Positions 45,443 through 54,887 of a DNA stretch of 64,000 bases are shown one piece after another. Position 1 is the stretch's first letter. Every line of letters begins with the position of its first letter. This DNA comes from Phytohabitans flavus (GTDB taxonomy: Bacteria; Actinomycetota; Actinomycetes; Mycobacteriales; Micromonosporaceae): assembly GCF_011764545.1 (NCBI RefSeq), contig NZ_AP022870.1, positions 8,438,001 through 8,502,000 on the forward strand, read 5' to 3'. The notes under the pieces are model-generated. The model saw nothing but the letters and a program-made list of their open reading frames with translations. It was not told the DNA's origin and searched no databases. A program made the translations under genes and the position numbers.

Positions 45443-45529
45443 CTGGGACTCGACCCTCAGAAACACCCCGTACTGTAGGTGCCTGATCGGTGCGGATCAG
45501 ACATCAAGCGTGCGGAGCATACCGTGGTC

Positions 45530-48500
45530 ATGCGTAGTAGTCCTCTGCCGAGAATGAGCCGGCGGGGGCGCGTCACTGTCGGCGTCCTCATCGGGGTCTT
45601 CCTGCTCTTCACATTGATGGGCTGGGCAGTCGAGGTCTGGACCGACTGGCTTTGGTTCGACGAGGTCGACTACACGCAGGTCTATACCGGCGTGCTCACC
45701 ACCCGGATCCTGCTCTTCTTCGCCATAGGGCTGGCCATGGCGGTGGTGGTCGGCGGCAACCTTTACCTGGCGTACCGGTTGCGCCCGCTACTGCGCCCCC
45801 ACTCGGCCGAGCAGGCGACGCTCGAGCGGTACCGGATGGTGCTCACCCCCGCATCGGCACCTGGATCGCGGTGCTTTCCGTGATCATCGGCCTCTTCGCC
45901 GGCCTCTCCGGGCAGAGCCGTTGGCGTGACTGGCTGCTATTCCGTAACTCCGTGCCGTTTGGTGCCAAAGACCCGGAGTTCGGGATCGATGTCGGCTTCT
46001 ACGTCTTCGAGTACCCGTTCTGGCGCTATCTGCTCGGTGTCGGCTTCACCGCGGTCGTGCTCTCGGTGCTCGGCGCGCTGGCCGTCCACTACATCTTCGG
46101 CGGCGTGCGGCTTCAGGGCATCGGTGACCGCATGACGGCCGCCGCGCGGGCCCACCTGACGTCGCTGGTAGCGGTGTTCGTGCTGCTCAAGGCCATCGCG
46201 TACGTGCTGGACCGGCGCGCCCTCCTCCTTGAGCAGGACCCGCCCAACCTCTACGGCGCGGGCTACGCCGACATCAACGCGCTGCTGCCCGCCAAGGAGA
46301 TCCTGGCGTACATCTCGGTGGTGGTCGCCATTGCGATCATCGTGTTCTCCAACGCGGTCATGCGGAACCTCGTGTGGCCCGGTGTCTCCCTCGCACTGCT
46401 CGCCATCTCGGCGGTGGCGATCGGCGGCATCTACCCGTGGGCGGTGCAGACCTTCGAGGTCAACCCCAGCGTGCGGGACAAAGAGCGGGACTACATCGAG
46501 CGAAGTATCAACGCCACAAGAGATGCCTTCGGGATCACCGATACAAAGATGACCGGGTTCTCCGCCGGCAACCTGAGACCACCGGCGGAGCTGGCCACCG
46601 ATCAGTCGGTGGTGCCGAACATCCGGTTGCTCGACCCCGAGCTCGTCTCCCAGTCGTATACGCAGCTTCAGCAGGTCCGCGGCTTCTACGACTTCGGGCA
46701 GAAGCTCGACATCGACCGGTACACGGTCAACGGCAAGACCCAGGACTACGTGGTCGGCGTCCGCGAGATCAACTACAGCCGCCTCACCGCGCAGCAGGGC
46801 AACTGGCTCAACCGCCACACCGTCTACACCCATGGGTATGGGCTTGTCGGCGCGCCGGCCAACGAGGTGGTCTGCGGTGGTCAGCCGTACTTCGTCTCCG
46901 GCTTCCTCGGCGACGACCAGACCTCGGAGGACTGCGCGTCGCAGGCCGAGCGGATCGCCGTCGAGCAGCCGCGTATCTACTACGGCGAGCGGGTCGGCGG
47001 CGGCCAGCAAGGGGCCGACTACGCGATCGTGGGGCAGACCGACCCTGAGCGCAACGTCGAGTACGACCGGCCGACCGGCGGCGGTGACGACCAGGGCATC
47101 AACTACACGTACACCGGGCAGGGCGGCGTCGAGATCGGCTCGTTCACGCGGCGGCTGCTCTACGGGATCAAGGAGCGGGAGTCCAACTTCCTGCTCTCCG
47201 ACGCGGTCAACTCAAATAGCAAGCTGCTGTACGTCCGCAACCCCCGCGACCGTGTGGAAAAGGTGGCACCGTTCCTCACGATGGACGGCGACCCCTACCC
47301 GGCCATGGTGGACGGCCGCATCGTCTGGATCCTCGACGGCTACACGACCGCCGGCACCTACCCGTACTCCCAGCGGGTCAACCTCCAGACGGAGACGGCC
47401 GACGAGCTGACGAACGTGGGCACGTTCCAGCTCGCTCGGGAAAACGTCAACTACATCCGCAACTCGGTCAAGGCCACTGTCGACGCGTACGACGGCACGG
47501 TGAAGCTGTACGAGTTCGACGAGACCGACCCGGTGCTCAAGGCCTGGAACAAGGCCTTCGGCGGCGACCTCGTGACCCCGAAGTCGCAGATCCCGCCGGA
47601 GCTGAGCGCGCACTTCCGGTACCCGGCCGACCTCTTCAAGGTGCAGCGCAACCTGCTGGCCCGCTTCCACGTCACCGACCCGGGCGAGTTCTTCAACGGC
47701 TCGGACTTCTGGGAGGTGCCGAACGCGCCGGACGCGCCGGACTCGGGCGTGAAGCAGCCGCCGTACTACCTGCTCACTCAGTTCCCCGAGCAGAACGAGC
47801 CGCGTTTCCAGATAACTTCCGCGGTCACCCCACTAGGCCGGCAGAACCTTGCCGCGCTCATCTCGGGCTCCTATGTGGACGGGAAGCCACAGCTACAGGT
47901 GTGGGAGCTGCCTGACCAAACAGCGGTACAGGGCCCGGTGCAGGTCCATCAACGGATGACCAACACCAACGCCCAAATTAGACAGGACCTCAACCTGCTC
48001 TCGTCGAACCAGGCTCAGGTGCTGTACGGCAACCTGCTGTCCCTGCCCTTCGGCGGCGGCATGTTGTACGTCGAGCCGGTGTACGTGAAGAGCAACCAGG
48101 AAAACGCGTATCCGGTGCTGCAAAAGATTCTGATGTCGTATGGCGACGGCGGCTCGTATGTCGTGCTGGCCAACAACCTGGAGGACGGCATCAAGGAGCT
48201 TGTGGCGCAAGGCAAAGTGGGCGCGCCACCACCACCGGAGACGGGTGGTGGAAACAACCCACCCCAGCAGCCACCGAACCTCAGTGGCCAGCAGCTGACG
48301 CCGGAGCTCGCGGCCGCGGCCGACAAGGTCGAGGCAGCCTGGGCCGAGGTCAAGGCAGCACGGGCCGCGGGCGACTTCGAGCGCGAGGGCAGGGCGCTGA
48401 AGGCATTCGACGACGCGATGTCCGAGTTCCAGAGCGCCATGGACGCCGCCCAAAGGCCCGGCAACGGCAACGGAAACAACGCCACACCGGCCCCGACGGC

Positions 48501-48552
48501 CACGGCAACCCCGCCACCCGCAAGCCCGTCACCCACCCCAGGGGGCGGCTGA
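45530..48552 (+). CDS. UPF0182 family large membrane protein (one apparent sequencing frameshift)
   Basis: About 1,007 residues: seven membrane helices in the first 310, then a large extracytoplasmic domain, and an Ala/Gln/Pro/Thr-rich tail with a helical segment (AAADKVEAAWAEVKAARA). Function unknown in all bacteria; common in actinomycetes. Frame slip in the C run 45846-45850, where RMVLTPRIGTW is restored. Start ATG 45530. Seen blocks: RDWLLFRNSVPFGAKDPEFG and VGVREINYSRLTAQQGNW. The Gly/Asn/Pro-rich end (PGNGNGNNATPAP) suggests cell-wall spanning. Confidence 0.94.
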
Positions 48553-48635
48553 GCAGCACTTTTCCCGCGTGCGCCACGACACGTTCGCCCCGTTTTGCAG
48601 GTACGACGACGGGTGCGCTAGTGTTAACGAGCCGA

Positions 48636-48709
48636 CGCGGGGTGGAGCAGCTCGGTAGCTCGCTGGGCTCATAACCCAGAGGTCGCAGGTTCAAATCCTG
48701 TCCCCGCTA
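48636..48709 (+). tRNA. initiator tRNA-Met (anticodon CAU)
   Basis: 74 bases. Anticodon stem-loop CTGGG-CTCATAA-CCCAG carries the three G-C pairs typical of initiators, and the first acceptor pair is mismatched (C1 opposite U72). T arm GCAGG-TTCAAAT-CCTGT. CCA is not encoded. A terminator hairpin follows. Confidence 0.94.
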
Positions 48710-48727
48710 CGAAGAAGTTGCAGGTCA

Positions 48728-48759
48728 AGGGCCGGTTCTCGAAATCGAGAGCCGGCCCT
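48728..48759 (+). terminator. hairpin terminator after tRNA-fMet
   Basis: AGGGCCGGTTCTCG and CGAGAGCCGGCCCT pair over 14 bases with one G-U and an AAAT loop, followed by GATCGTTTGTC. Confidence 0.85.
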
Positions 48760-49128
48760 GATCGTTTGTCCGTCATCCGCCTGTGGGACTGAACGTCAGA
48801 CCATGGCACTCGGCGGCAGGCCGCGCCATCGCCTCGTGCATCGTGGCCGCCCGGCCGGTCGCCTGAATGGGGTCTGTCGCCGCCCGTACCGGTTTAGGGA
48901 GTGTTTGGCTCAGGACGGGCGGCGGTCGGCCTTTGTAGGCCGGCTCAGGGCTACTGGCCGGGTTTGCCGGTGGTGTGGGTGCGGCGGGCGTAGCGGCGAT
49001 CGGAACCGCGTGATGCCGGGCGTCCAGAGGTCGCGGCGATTGACTGAAACACCGCGCGGTGGATCTGGCTGTGGGCATGATGAGGTCCGGAACGTCGAGC
49101 GGGGATGGCCTCGCGAAGGAGGTGTCCG
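48760..49128. other. 369-base region before the TDT transporter gene
   Basis: Open frames cross it but none has a ribosome site or recognisable product. Should hold the transporter promoter. Nothing else seen. Confidence 0.5.
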
Positions 49129-50095
49129 GTGGCCGCCGTCCGGATTCCGGCGTACTTCTTCGGTATCCCCTTCGGCCTCGCCGGCCTGGGCAACACCTGG
49201 ATCGTGGCCGGGCGTGACGGCGACGTGCCGACGTGGATCGGCAACGCCCTGCTGGCGCTCGCCGCGCTGACCTGGCTCGCCGTTGTGGTGGCGTACGCGG
49301 CGTACGCCCTGCCCAGACCGAGAGCCCTCGTCGGCGACTTGGTGGATCCGGTCGCCGGTGCCTTCGTCTCGCTTGCCGTAATCACCCCGATGCTGCTCGC
49401 CGCGCTGGGCGTCGCCCCGCACAACCTGGGGTCGGGCGGGTTCTTGTCGACGTGTTCCTGGTCCTCACGCTCGTCTTTGGTGGCTGGATAACCGGGCAGT
49501 GGATGTACGGCCGGATCGACATCGATCAGATCCACCCGGGATACTTCCTGCCTACCGTTGCCGGCGGGCTTATCGCCTCGGCCGCCGCCTCCGCCGTCGG
49601 GCAGCACACCCTGGCGAACATCATGCTCGGGCTCGGACTCATCTGCTGGTTCCTGCTCGGCTCGCTGATCCTGAACCGTCTCTTCACCCGGCCGCCACTG
49701 CCGGCGGCACTCGTCCCGACCCTCGCGATCGAGGTGGCTCCCCCGCCTTGGCCGCGCTCGCGCTCTTCGTCCGCAGCGGCGGCCGGATCGACATCTGGGT
49801 GACGCTGGCCTCCGGGTACGGGCTGTTGTTGGTCCTCGCGCAGATCCGCTTGCTGCCGCTTTACCTGCGGCTGGCCTTCGCGCCGAGCTTGTGGGCGCTC
49901 ACGTTTCCTTGGGCAGCGGTGGCGACGACCGCCCTGCGCTGGATTACCGGCTACGAACCGCCGGGTCACCGCGTCTACACATACCTCGTCCTGGCGGCCG
50001 TCTCGGCGCTGATCGGCGGCATCGCCGTATGGTCGATCGTGGCCGCGGCGCGCGGACGATTCCTGCCGCCGGCCGCCCCACCGGCGGCGGCCTGA
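49129..50095 (+). CDS. TDT/SLAC1-family transporter (TehA-like; two apparent sequencing frameshifts)
   Basis: About 322 residues, ten membrane helices. Seen: IPAYFFGIPFGLAGLGNTW, WMYGRIDIDQIHPGYFLPTV and YGLLLVLAQIRLLPLYLRL, typical of the tellurite-resistance/dicarboxylate and anion channel (TDT) family; exports small acids, anions or tellurite. GTG 49129 is set by GGAGG six bases ahead. The frame slips twice by one base, in GGGCGGG (49433-49440) and in the C run 49740-49744; two added bases give a complete protein. Confidence 0.88.
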
Positions 50096-50216
50096 CCGGG
50101 AGCCTGCGTCACCGCCGTCCGGAACCCGCTCCAGCCGGTCCAGCGCGGCGACCAGCGACCACTGCGAATCGGCTGCGGACCGGGTCTGGCGACGGGCAAG
50201 ATGAGGCGATGGTCCG

Positions 50217-50627
50217 TTGACAACCGAGGTGGAGTTGGCCGTGACGGGACTGGTGACCAGGCGCAGCGCCCACGACGTCGCCGAGACGATCTCCGCAATC
50301 CATGCCGAGGCGGAACGCCGAGGCGCCACGGTGGTGGCCGTAGTCGACCATGCCGCCTCGGCGCGGAAGGCCGGGCTTACCATGCCCGAAACGCAGGTGA
50401 TCATCTTCGGCAATCCCCGTGCGGGCACTGCGCTCATGCAGGCGAGTCCGGACATCGCCATTGACTTGCCGCTGCGGGTCATGGTCCGGGACGATGGCCA
50501 CCCTGGTTCGCTGGTCTCGTGGCAGGATCCTGCGTACGTCCTCCAGCGATACGGGCTTGGCGAGGATCAAGGAACGCCACTGAACGTTCCGGCGGCCGTT
50601 GCCACCGCAGTGCTCGATGGCCGGTGA
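50217..50627 (+). CDS. DUF302 domain protein
   Basis: 136 residues. DUF302 pattern visible: DVAETISAIHAEAERRGATV, VVDHAASARKAGLTMPETQV, IIFGNPRAGTALMQASPDIA and IDLPLRVMVRDD. Ligand unknown; these are small cytoplasmic proteins sometimes tied to stress. The start is uncertain (TTG 50217 given). Nothing ties it to the next gene 105 bases away. Confidence 0.85.
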   Translation: MTTEVELAVTGLVTRRSAHDVAETISAIHAEAERRGATVVAVVDHAASARKAGLTMPETQVIIFGNPRAGTALMQASPDIAIDLPLRVMVRDDGHPGSLVSWQDPAYVLQRYGLGEDQGTPLNVPAAVATAVLDGR

Positions 50628-50732
50628 CGCATCACAGACACGCCGACCTGGGCGCGGGTGACACGCCACAGGTTCGAGGTGTGTCGCACATCCGTCACTC
50701 TGTCCGCCAGGCACTAAACCCATTTACCATCG

Positions 50733-51188
50733 TTGGGCGTGACGTCGCCCGATTCGCCGCAATACCGTCGCCCACGGCATCCGAGAAGATGGACAATTGA
50801 TACCGTTGGAACCCTGAGTATAATAGTCAGCCTCCTCGGTATTGTAATCGCGTTGGTAGCGTGGCTTTTCCCTCAGTCATTTCGTTCAGGAGGACAACAA
50901 CCTCATGCGACACCTCCTGTAAGGACGAGCACGCCGGTGCCTACATCGCCACCGGCAGCAACCGCCGCGCCGACGACTACGCCGCCCGCTTCTACGACAC
51001 CCGGTCCGCCAGTCCAGCGGGTCGAAATAGTCGTCATTCCTGGAACGCCGGCAGTGGATAGTCGAAGCCCCGAGAATGGGCCAGATTGGTTCTCGCGACT
51101 TGGCACGCTGGCTACCGGCCTCGGTGCACTATTCGCGGGCATGGCGGCGGTCGTCGCTCTGCGCCGCCGTCCTAACGGTTCTCCCTAA
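50733..51188 (+). CDS. small two-helix membrane protein with Pro/Thr linker
   Basis: About 151 residues: basic N-terminus, a membrane helix (about 24-46, TLSIIVSLLGIVIALVAWLF), a Pro/Thr-rich linker (TPVPTSPPAATAAPTTTPP), a short beta segment (VEIVVIPG) and a C-terminal helix (about 123-143). DNA is clearly lower in GC than the surroundings (50690-50900). The start (TTG 50733 or GTG 50739) is not decided. Not recognised. It lies tail to tail with the leftward operon of the accessory locus and may belong to it. Confidence 0.6.
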   Translation: MGVTSPDSPQYRRPRHPRRWTIDTVGTLSIIVSLLGIVIALVAWLFPQSFRSGGQQPHATPPVRTSTPVPTSPPAATAAPTTTPPASTTPGPPVQRVEIVVIPGTPAVDSRSPENGPDWFSRLGTLATGLGALFAGMAAVVALRRRPNGSP

Positions 51189-51237
51189 GCCTGACTTCCA
51201 ATCCGACCCTTAGAGAGACGGGCGGCGGCCTTTCCGA

Positions 51238-51792
51238 CTACCTTGCCTCGAAGAAGAAGACCTGGATCTGGACCTTGCCCACGGGGCCTTGAGACCAGTA
51301 GGACCTAAACCGTGCCCGTTCGAAGCCTGGGACGCTGCCCACCACGACCTCGTTGACCTTTTGGGCAAGGTTGCGTCCGAGGCTGTTCCGGTATCCGGGC
51401 TGTTCGGCGTAGCCGAATGTCAGCATGAAGCCCGCCTCGCGGCCGGCCAACCGTTCCGCCCGCAGCTTCCGTTTGAACTCTGCTACCAGCGCGCTCGACG
51501 CCGCGCTGCGGCCGCCCATCAGCGCGTCGACGTTCACGGTGAAATCGAACGTCACGGCGTCGAGCTCCAGCGCCGGCGGGCCAGGAGTCGCCGTCGGCGA
51601 AGGAGACAGCGATGGGCTGGCGGCCGCGGTCTCGGGGGACGGGCTCGGGTCGAGCGCCGCCATGGGCGCGATCGGTGCGGAGGCCAGCGTGATGATGAAG
51701 AGCACCAGCAGCAGGTCTGCGAAGAGCCAGCCGGCCAGGTGGCCGATCCAACGCCGGTCCCCGCCGCGGGGCGTATCGGAATCAGTGCCCAT
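51238..51792 (-). CDS. MotB/ZorB-like membrane protein with OmpA-like domain
   Basis: 184 residues. One N-terminal helix (about 18-40) with a buried Asp in GWLFADLLLVLFIITLA, the hallmark position of MotB/ExbD/ZorB proton-conducting subunits. After a Ser/Pro linker comes an OmpA-like fold (FMLTFGYAEQPGYRNSLGRN), where the peptidoglycan-binding residues appear degenerate. It would sit in the membrane with the MotA-like protein encoded two genes upstream. Start ATG 51792, overlapping the PP2C-like gene by 11 bases. Assignment is by motif and context; no family hit was possible. Confidence 0.65.
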   Translation of the reverse strand: MGTDSDTPRGGDRRWIGHLAGWLFADLLLVLFIITLASAPIAPMAALDPSPSPETAAASPSLSPSPTATPGPPALELDAVTFDFTVNVDALMGGRSAASSALVAEFKRKLRAERLAGREAGFMLTFGYAEQPGYRNSLGRNLAQKVNEVVVGSVPGFERARFRSYWSQGPVGKVQIQVFFFEAR

Positions 51793-52869
51793 TGTCCGCG
51801 AGGTCCCAAAGGCAAACCGCCGCGCGGTCGTCGCGGCTGGTCTGGGAGTGGATGTTGAGCTGCCACAGGTACCTGGGTAGCGGCGCCGGGTCGATCCACT
51901 GCTCGGCCAGGAAGCCGCCCGTCTCCGGGTTGCGGGTCAGGCCGGCGGTGCTGGCCGTACAGAGTGCGACGACATCGCCCGGCTTGGTCTCGAACGCGTC
52001 CCACGAGACGTCCGGTGAATGGTGGGGCAGCGACGGCGTACTGCCGGTCGGGTCGAGGATCGGCGCCCACGACTGGTCCGGGCTCAGCCGCAGCACCGGT
52101 CCGCCACCCACCCCGAAGGCCAGGTGCTGCCGCCGGTCGGTGTCGCCCAGCCGGCTGAGTACACAGGTCAGCTCCACCGCCAGCGCATCCGGCGCCTGGT
52201 TGCGGCGGCGGCCCAGCTCGCTCAGCGGGTCAGTCAGCGCGGCCACCACCGCCGTCAGTACCTCGCCGAGCGCTCGCTTGTCGCCGTTGCCGGAGACGAG
52301 CGCCGTCCAGGCACCATCGAGGTCGGGCGCGCGCTCGTTGATCCGGGTCCGGATGCTGCGCAGCACCTGCACCGAGGAGAGCTGGGGACCGCGCTGCCCG
52401 GCCGCCCGGCGGCGACCGCCGACAGCAGCAGCGGCGGATCGCACCGGTTGATCACCGCGAGCGCCGCGTGCTGGCGGCGGAGCCTGCGGTCGCGGCGGGG
52501 GACCGCGCCGCGGGTGGCGCCGGCCCGGGCCACCAGCCGGCCGAACCGGGCGCCGTCCACCACGCTGTCCGGGATCGTGTCCGGCTCGTCGGGCAGCGCC
52601 TGCACCTCCCCGTGGTGCTCACCACCGTCCGGCAGCGCCTTGTCGTCGACCAGCGGTGCTACCGGTGCGGGCGCCGGGACGGGTACGGGGGCCAGGTCGG
52701 GCCGGGGCATCGGGTCGGGCTGGGGCACCGGCGGCAGGGGCACGGGTGGCACGTGCACCGGATACGGAGGGCCGGGCACCAGGACCGTGCGCGGGTGCGT
52801 CCACAGCCACAGCGCCGCACCGCCGAACCCAAGGGTCGTCAGAGCTAGCGCGAACACCGCGTACTCCAT
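51782..52869 (-). CDS. membrane-anchored PP2C-like (probable pseudophosphatase) protein (one apparent sequencing frameshift)
   Basis: About 362 residues: one N-terminal membrane helix (4-24, FALALTTLGFGGAALWLW), a long Pro/Val linker (about 35-75), then a PP2C-like domain. Features: RLVARAGATRGAVPRRDRR near the start of the domain, GDVVALCTASTAGLTRNPETG in place of the usual GD-x-LLLCSDG, and SRDDRAAVCLWDL as the final strand. The DG metal motif near the N-terminus of the domain and the central SDG motif (here STA) are missing, so catalysis is unlikely. Start ATG 52869, one base after the MotA-like stop. Frame slip within 52396-52409. Assignment is tentative. Confidence 0.6.
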
Positions 52870-52870
52870 G

Positions 52871-54736
52871 TCAGCTCGCCTCTCCATCGCCGGCGCCGAC
52901 CAGGTCGGCGCCTTCCAGGGCCGTCGGGACGTCCGGGCGCCGGGCCAGATCCCCGCGCAACGCGGCGACGTCCGCGCTGAGCCTCTCCATCGCCTCGGTG
53001 AGTACACCGGCGGCGGCCGCCGCATTCGCCGCCGCGCCCAGGTCGGCGGAGAGCTGTCGCACCGCGCCAGCCAGCGCTTGCTCCGTCGTGGTGCCGGCTT
53101 CGCGGGCGGCCGTGACGTCGGCGGAGAGCTGCCGTACCGCACCGGCGAGGGCGCCTTCGCTGGCTTCGCGGGCGGCGGCGACATCGGCGGAGAGCTGTCG
53201 CACGGCGCCGGCCAGCGCTTGCTCTGTCGTGGTGCCGGCTTCGCGGGCGGCCGTGACGTCGGCGGAGAGCTGTCGCACGGCGCCGGCGAGGGCGCCTTCG
53301 CTGGCTTCGCGGGCGGCGTCGACGTCGGCGGAGAGCTGCCGTACCGCCTCGGCCAGAGTGCCGGCGGCACCGGCCGTCCGGGTGGTGTTGTGTTCCAGCG
53401 CCGCGGTGTGCTCGGCCGCGCCCGCCGCCACGGCGTCGCGCAGCACGTCACCGGCACGGGCCATCTCACGGGCCAGTGACACGGCCGCCGCCGCGACCGC
53501 CTCCTGGTAGAGCTCGGTGACGTCGGTCGCCGCCCGTACCCCCGCGGCCTGGATGTCGGTGGCGAACGTGCCGGCGGCCTCACGCAGGCCGGACGTGGCC
53601 GCCTCGATCCGCGTGTGCAGGCCGGACAGCGAACCGTCGATGCGTTCGCCGAGCCCGGAAAGGGACGCCTCGATGCTCCTGTCCAATCCGGACAGTGAAG
53701 CCTCAAGGCGGTTCGTCGCGGCGGCCAGCGCGGCGGCGCCCGCGTTCTGGAGCTCGCGTACCTGGTCGAGGGAGGTGGCGGTGGCGGCGTCCAGCCGCTC
53801 CGCAGCCGCCGCGCTCGTCGTCGTGACGTCGGTACGCAGCGCACCGGCCGCCGTCTGGAGCGTCTGCGTAGCGGCCCGCACCTCGTTGCCGCCGGACTCG
53901 AGCGTGCCGGCGGCGCCGCGCAGCTCGGTAATCGCCGTGACCAGCCGCCGCGCGGTGTCGGCGCTCCGCTCGGCGAGCGTGTCCATCGTCCGCTGGGTAC
54001 GGTCGGTGCGCTCGACCAGGTCGCCGAGGATCTGTGCTGCCTTGGTGAGCTCGCCGGCGAACCGCTGCGGGGACATCAGCCGCCGGCCGCCGAGCACCCG
54101 CTGGGCCCGTACCAGGACCCCGCGCAGCCGGCCCAGCGCATATTCAGCCCGGGCCGCCTCGGCCGCGCGGTCGCGGCGGTCGAGCGTCCAGCCGCCGACG
54201 GTCGCGATGATCAGGAGCAGGATGGCCGTCAGCGTGTATACGGCGACGTGGCCGAATGCCAGCGCGCCCGGCAGCGTGCCGCCGAAGCCGTCCTGCCACA
54301 GGTCGAGGAACGTCCGGCCGACGGCCATCGCGGCCAGCTCCGGGTCGCGCCGCATCCGGTCGTAGGCGGAGGTCGCCGCGGCGAGGCCGAACCAGGTCAC
54401 CAGCACCGGCACGAATACCAGCACGGCGGGCGCGAGGTCGAGCAGCGCACGCAGCCGGCCGAGGCGTCGGGGCATCGGGGCCAAGGAGGAGCGGTCCACG
54501 TACGCGGCGACGAGGTCGACCTCCGTCCATCCCTCCCAGTCGACCGTGCGGGCGTCCGCGCGTAGCACCGTGGCAAGCGAACGCATGTCGTCGGCGATCG
54601 GCGCGAGCGCGGGTAGATCGAGGGCGAGCCGGTCGAGGTCGGCGGCGACCGCTCCCGCCCGCTCGTCCGGTCTGCCGTCCACAACGGACGGTCGAGCGGA
54701 GGAAGACGGTGCGGCCGGTGTGGACAGCGTGGTCAC
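52871..54736 (-). CDS. MotA/ZorA-like membrane protein with long coiled-coil tail
   Basis: About 621 residues. N-terminal 80 residues soluble, then two membrane helices (about 100-125, APAVLVFVPVLVTWFGLAAA, and about 160-190, AVYTLTAILLLIIATVGG) linked by FLDLWQDGFGGTLPGALAFG, a pattern of MotA/ExbB/ZorA-type proteins in which the first helix packs against the partner's helix. Residues 230-620 are an Ala-rich coiled coil with methyl-accepting-like repeats (IEASLSGLGERIDGSLSGL) and exact tandem repeats. GTG 54736 after CGGAG is the start. Divergent from the GTPase operon. Probably the stator/sensor partner of the MotB-like protein. Confidence 0.65.
   Translation of the reverse strand: MTTLSTPAAPSSSARPSVVDGRPDERAGAVAADLDRLALDLPALAPIADDMRSLATVLRADARTVDWEGWTEVDLVAAYVDRSSLAPMPRRLGRLRALLDLAPAVLVFVPVLVTWFGLAAATSAYDRMRRDPELAAMAVGRTFLDLWQDGFGGTLPGALAFGHVAVYTLTAILLLIIATVGGWTLDRRDRAAEAARAEYALGRLRGVLVRAQRVLGGRRLMSPQRFAGELTKAAQILGDLVERTDRTQRTMDTLAERSADTARRLVTAITELRGAAGTLESGGNEVRAATQTLQTAAGALRTDVTTTSAAAAERLDAATATSLDQVRELQNAGAAALAAATNRLEASLSGLDRSIEASLSGLGERIDGSLSGLHTRIEAATSGLREAAGTFATDIQAAGVRAATDVTELYQEAVAAAAVSLAREMARAGDVLRDAVAAGAAEHTAALEHNTTRTAGAAGTLAEAVRQLSADVDAAREASEGALAGAVRQLSADVTAAREAGTTTEQALAGAVRQLSADVAAAREASEGALAGAVRQLSADVTAAREAGTTTEQALAGAVRQLSADLGAAANAAAAAGVLTEAMERLSADVAALRGDLARRPDVPTALEGADLVGAGDGEAS
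53050..53350 (-). repeat. 141-bp tandem repeat within the coiled-coil gene
   Basis: A 47-residue unit (a 22- plus a 25-residue helical repeat, each beginning AVRQLSADV) occurs twice, almost identical at DNA level (for example CCAGCGCTTG at 53071 and 53212, 141 bases apart). Likely to vary in copy number between strains. Confidence 0.85.
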
Positions 54737-54887
54737 GCGCGCTCCGTTAGGGATTCGGTGCCGGGGCGAGTGGCGGTTGTCCTCACCCGGCGGCGGCAGA
54801 ACCCAGTGAAGCATGAGGAGTGTTCGGAGAATCAATCAAAAGACGGCATCTCTCGGCGCGGTTGTCCGTAGAAAAGACGGTGTGACG
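54737..54887. promoter_or_regulatory. divergent promoter region of the accessory locus
   Basis: 150 bases between the two divergent operons. Contains AAAAGACGG twice (54838-54846 and 54872-54880), the second one seven bases before ATG 54888. The region is AT-richer than its flanks. Could bind a shared regulator, perhaps the Crp/Fnr protein at 63231-63959; no palindrome of Crp type was seen. Confidence 0.35.

Noticed and set aside
48636..48709. tRNA-fMet as the integration site of an island covering the accessory locus
   Set aside because: No integrase gene and no second copy of the tRNA 3' end was found in the window.
53050..53350. Regular repeats as a CRISPR array
   Set aside because: The repeats are in-frame coding units of a coiled coil with no unique spacers; no cas genes are present.
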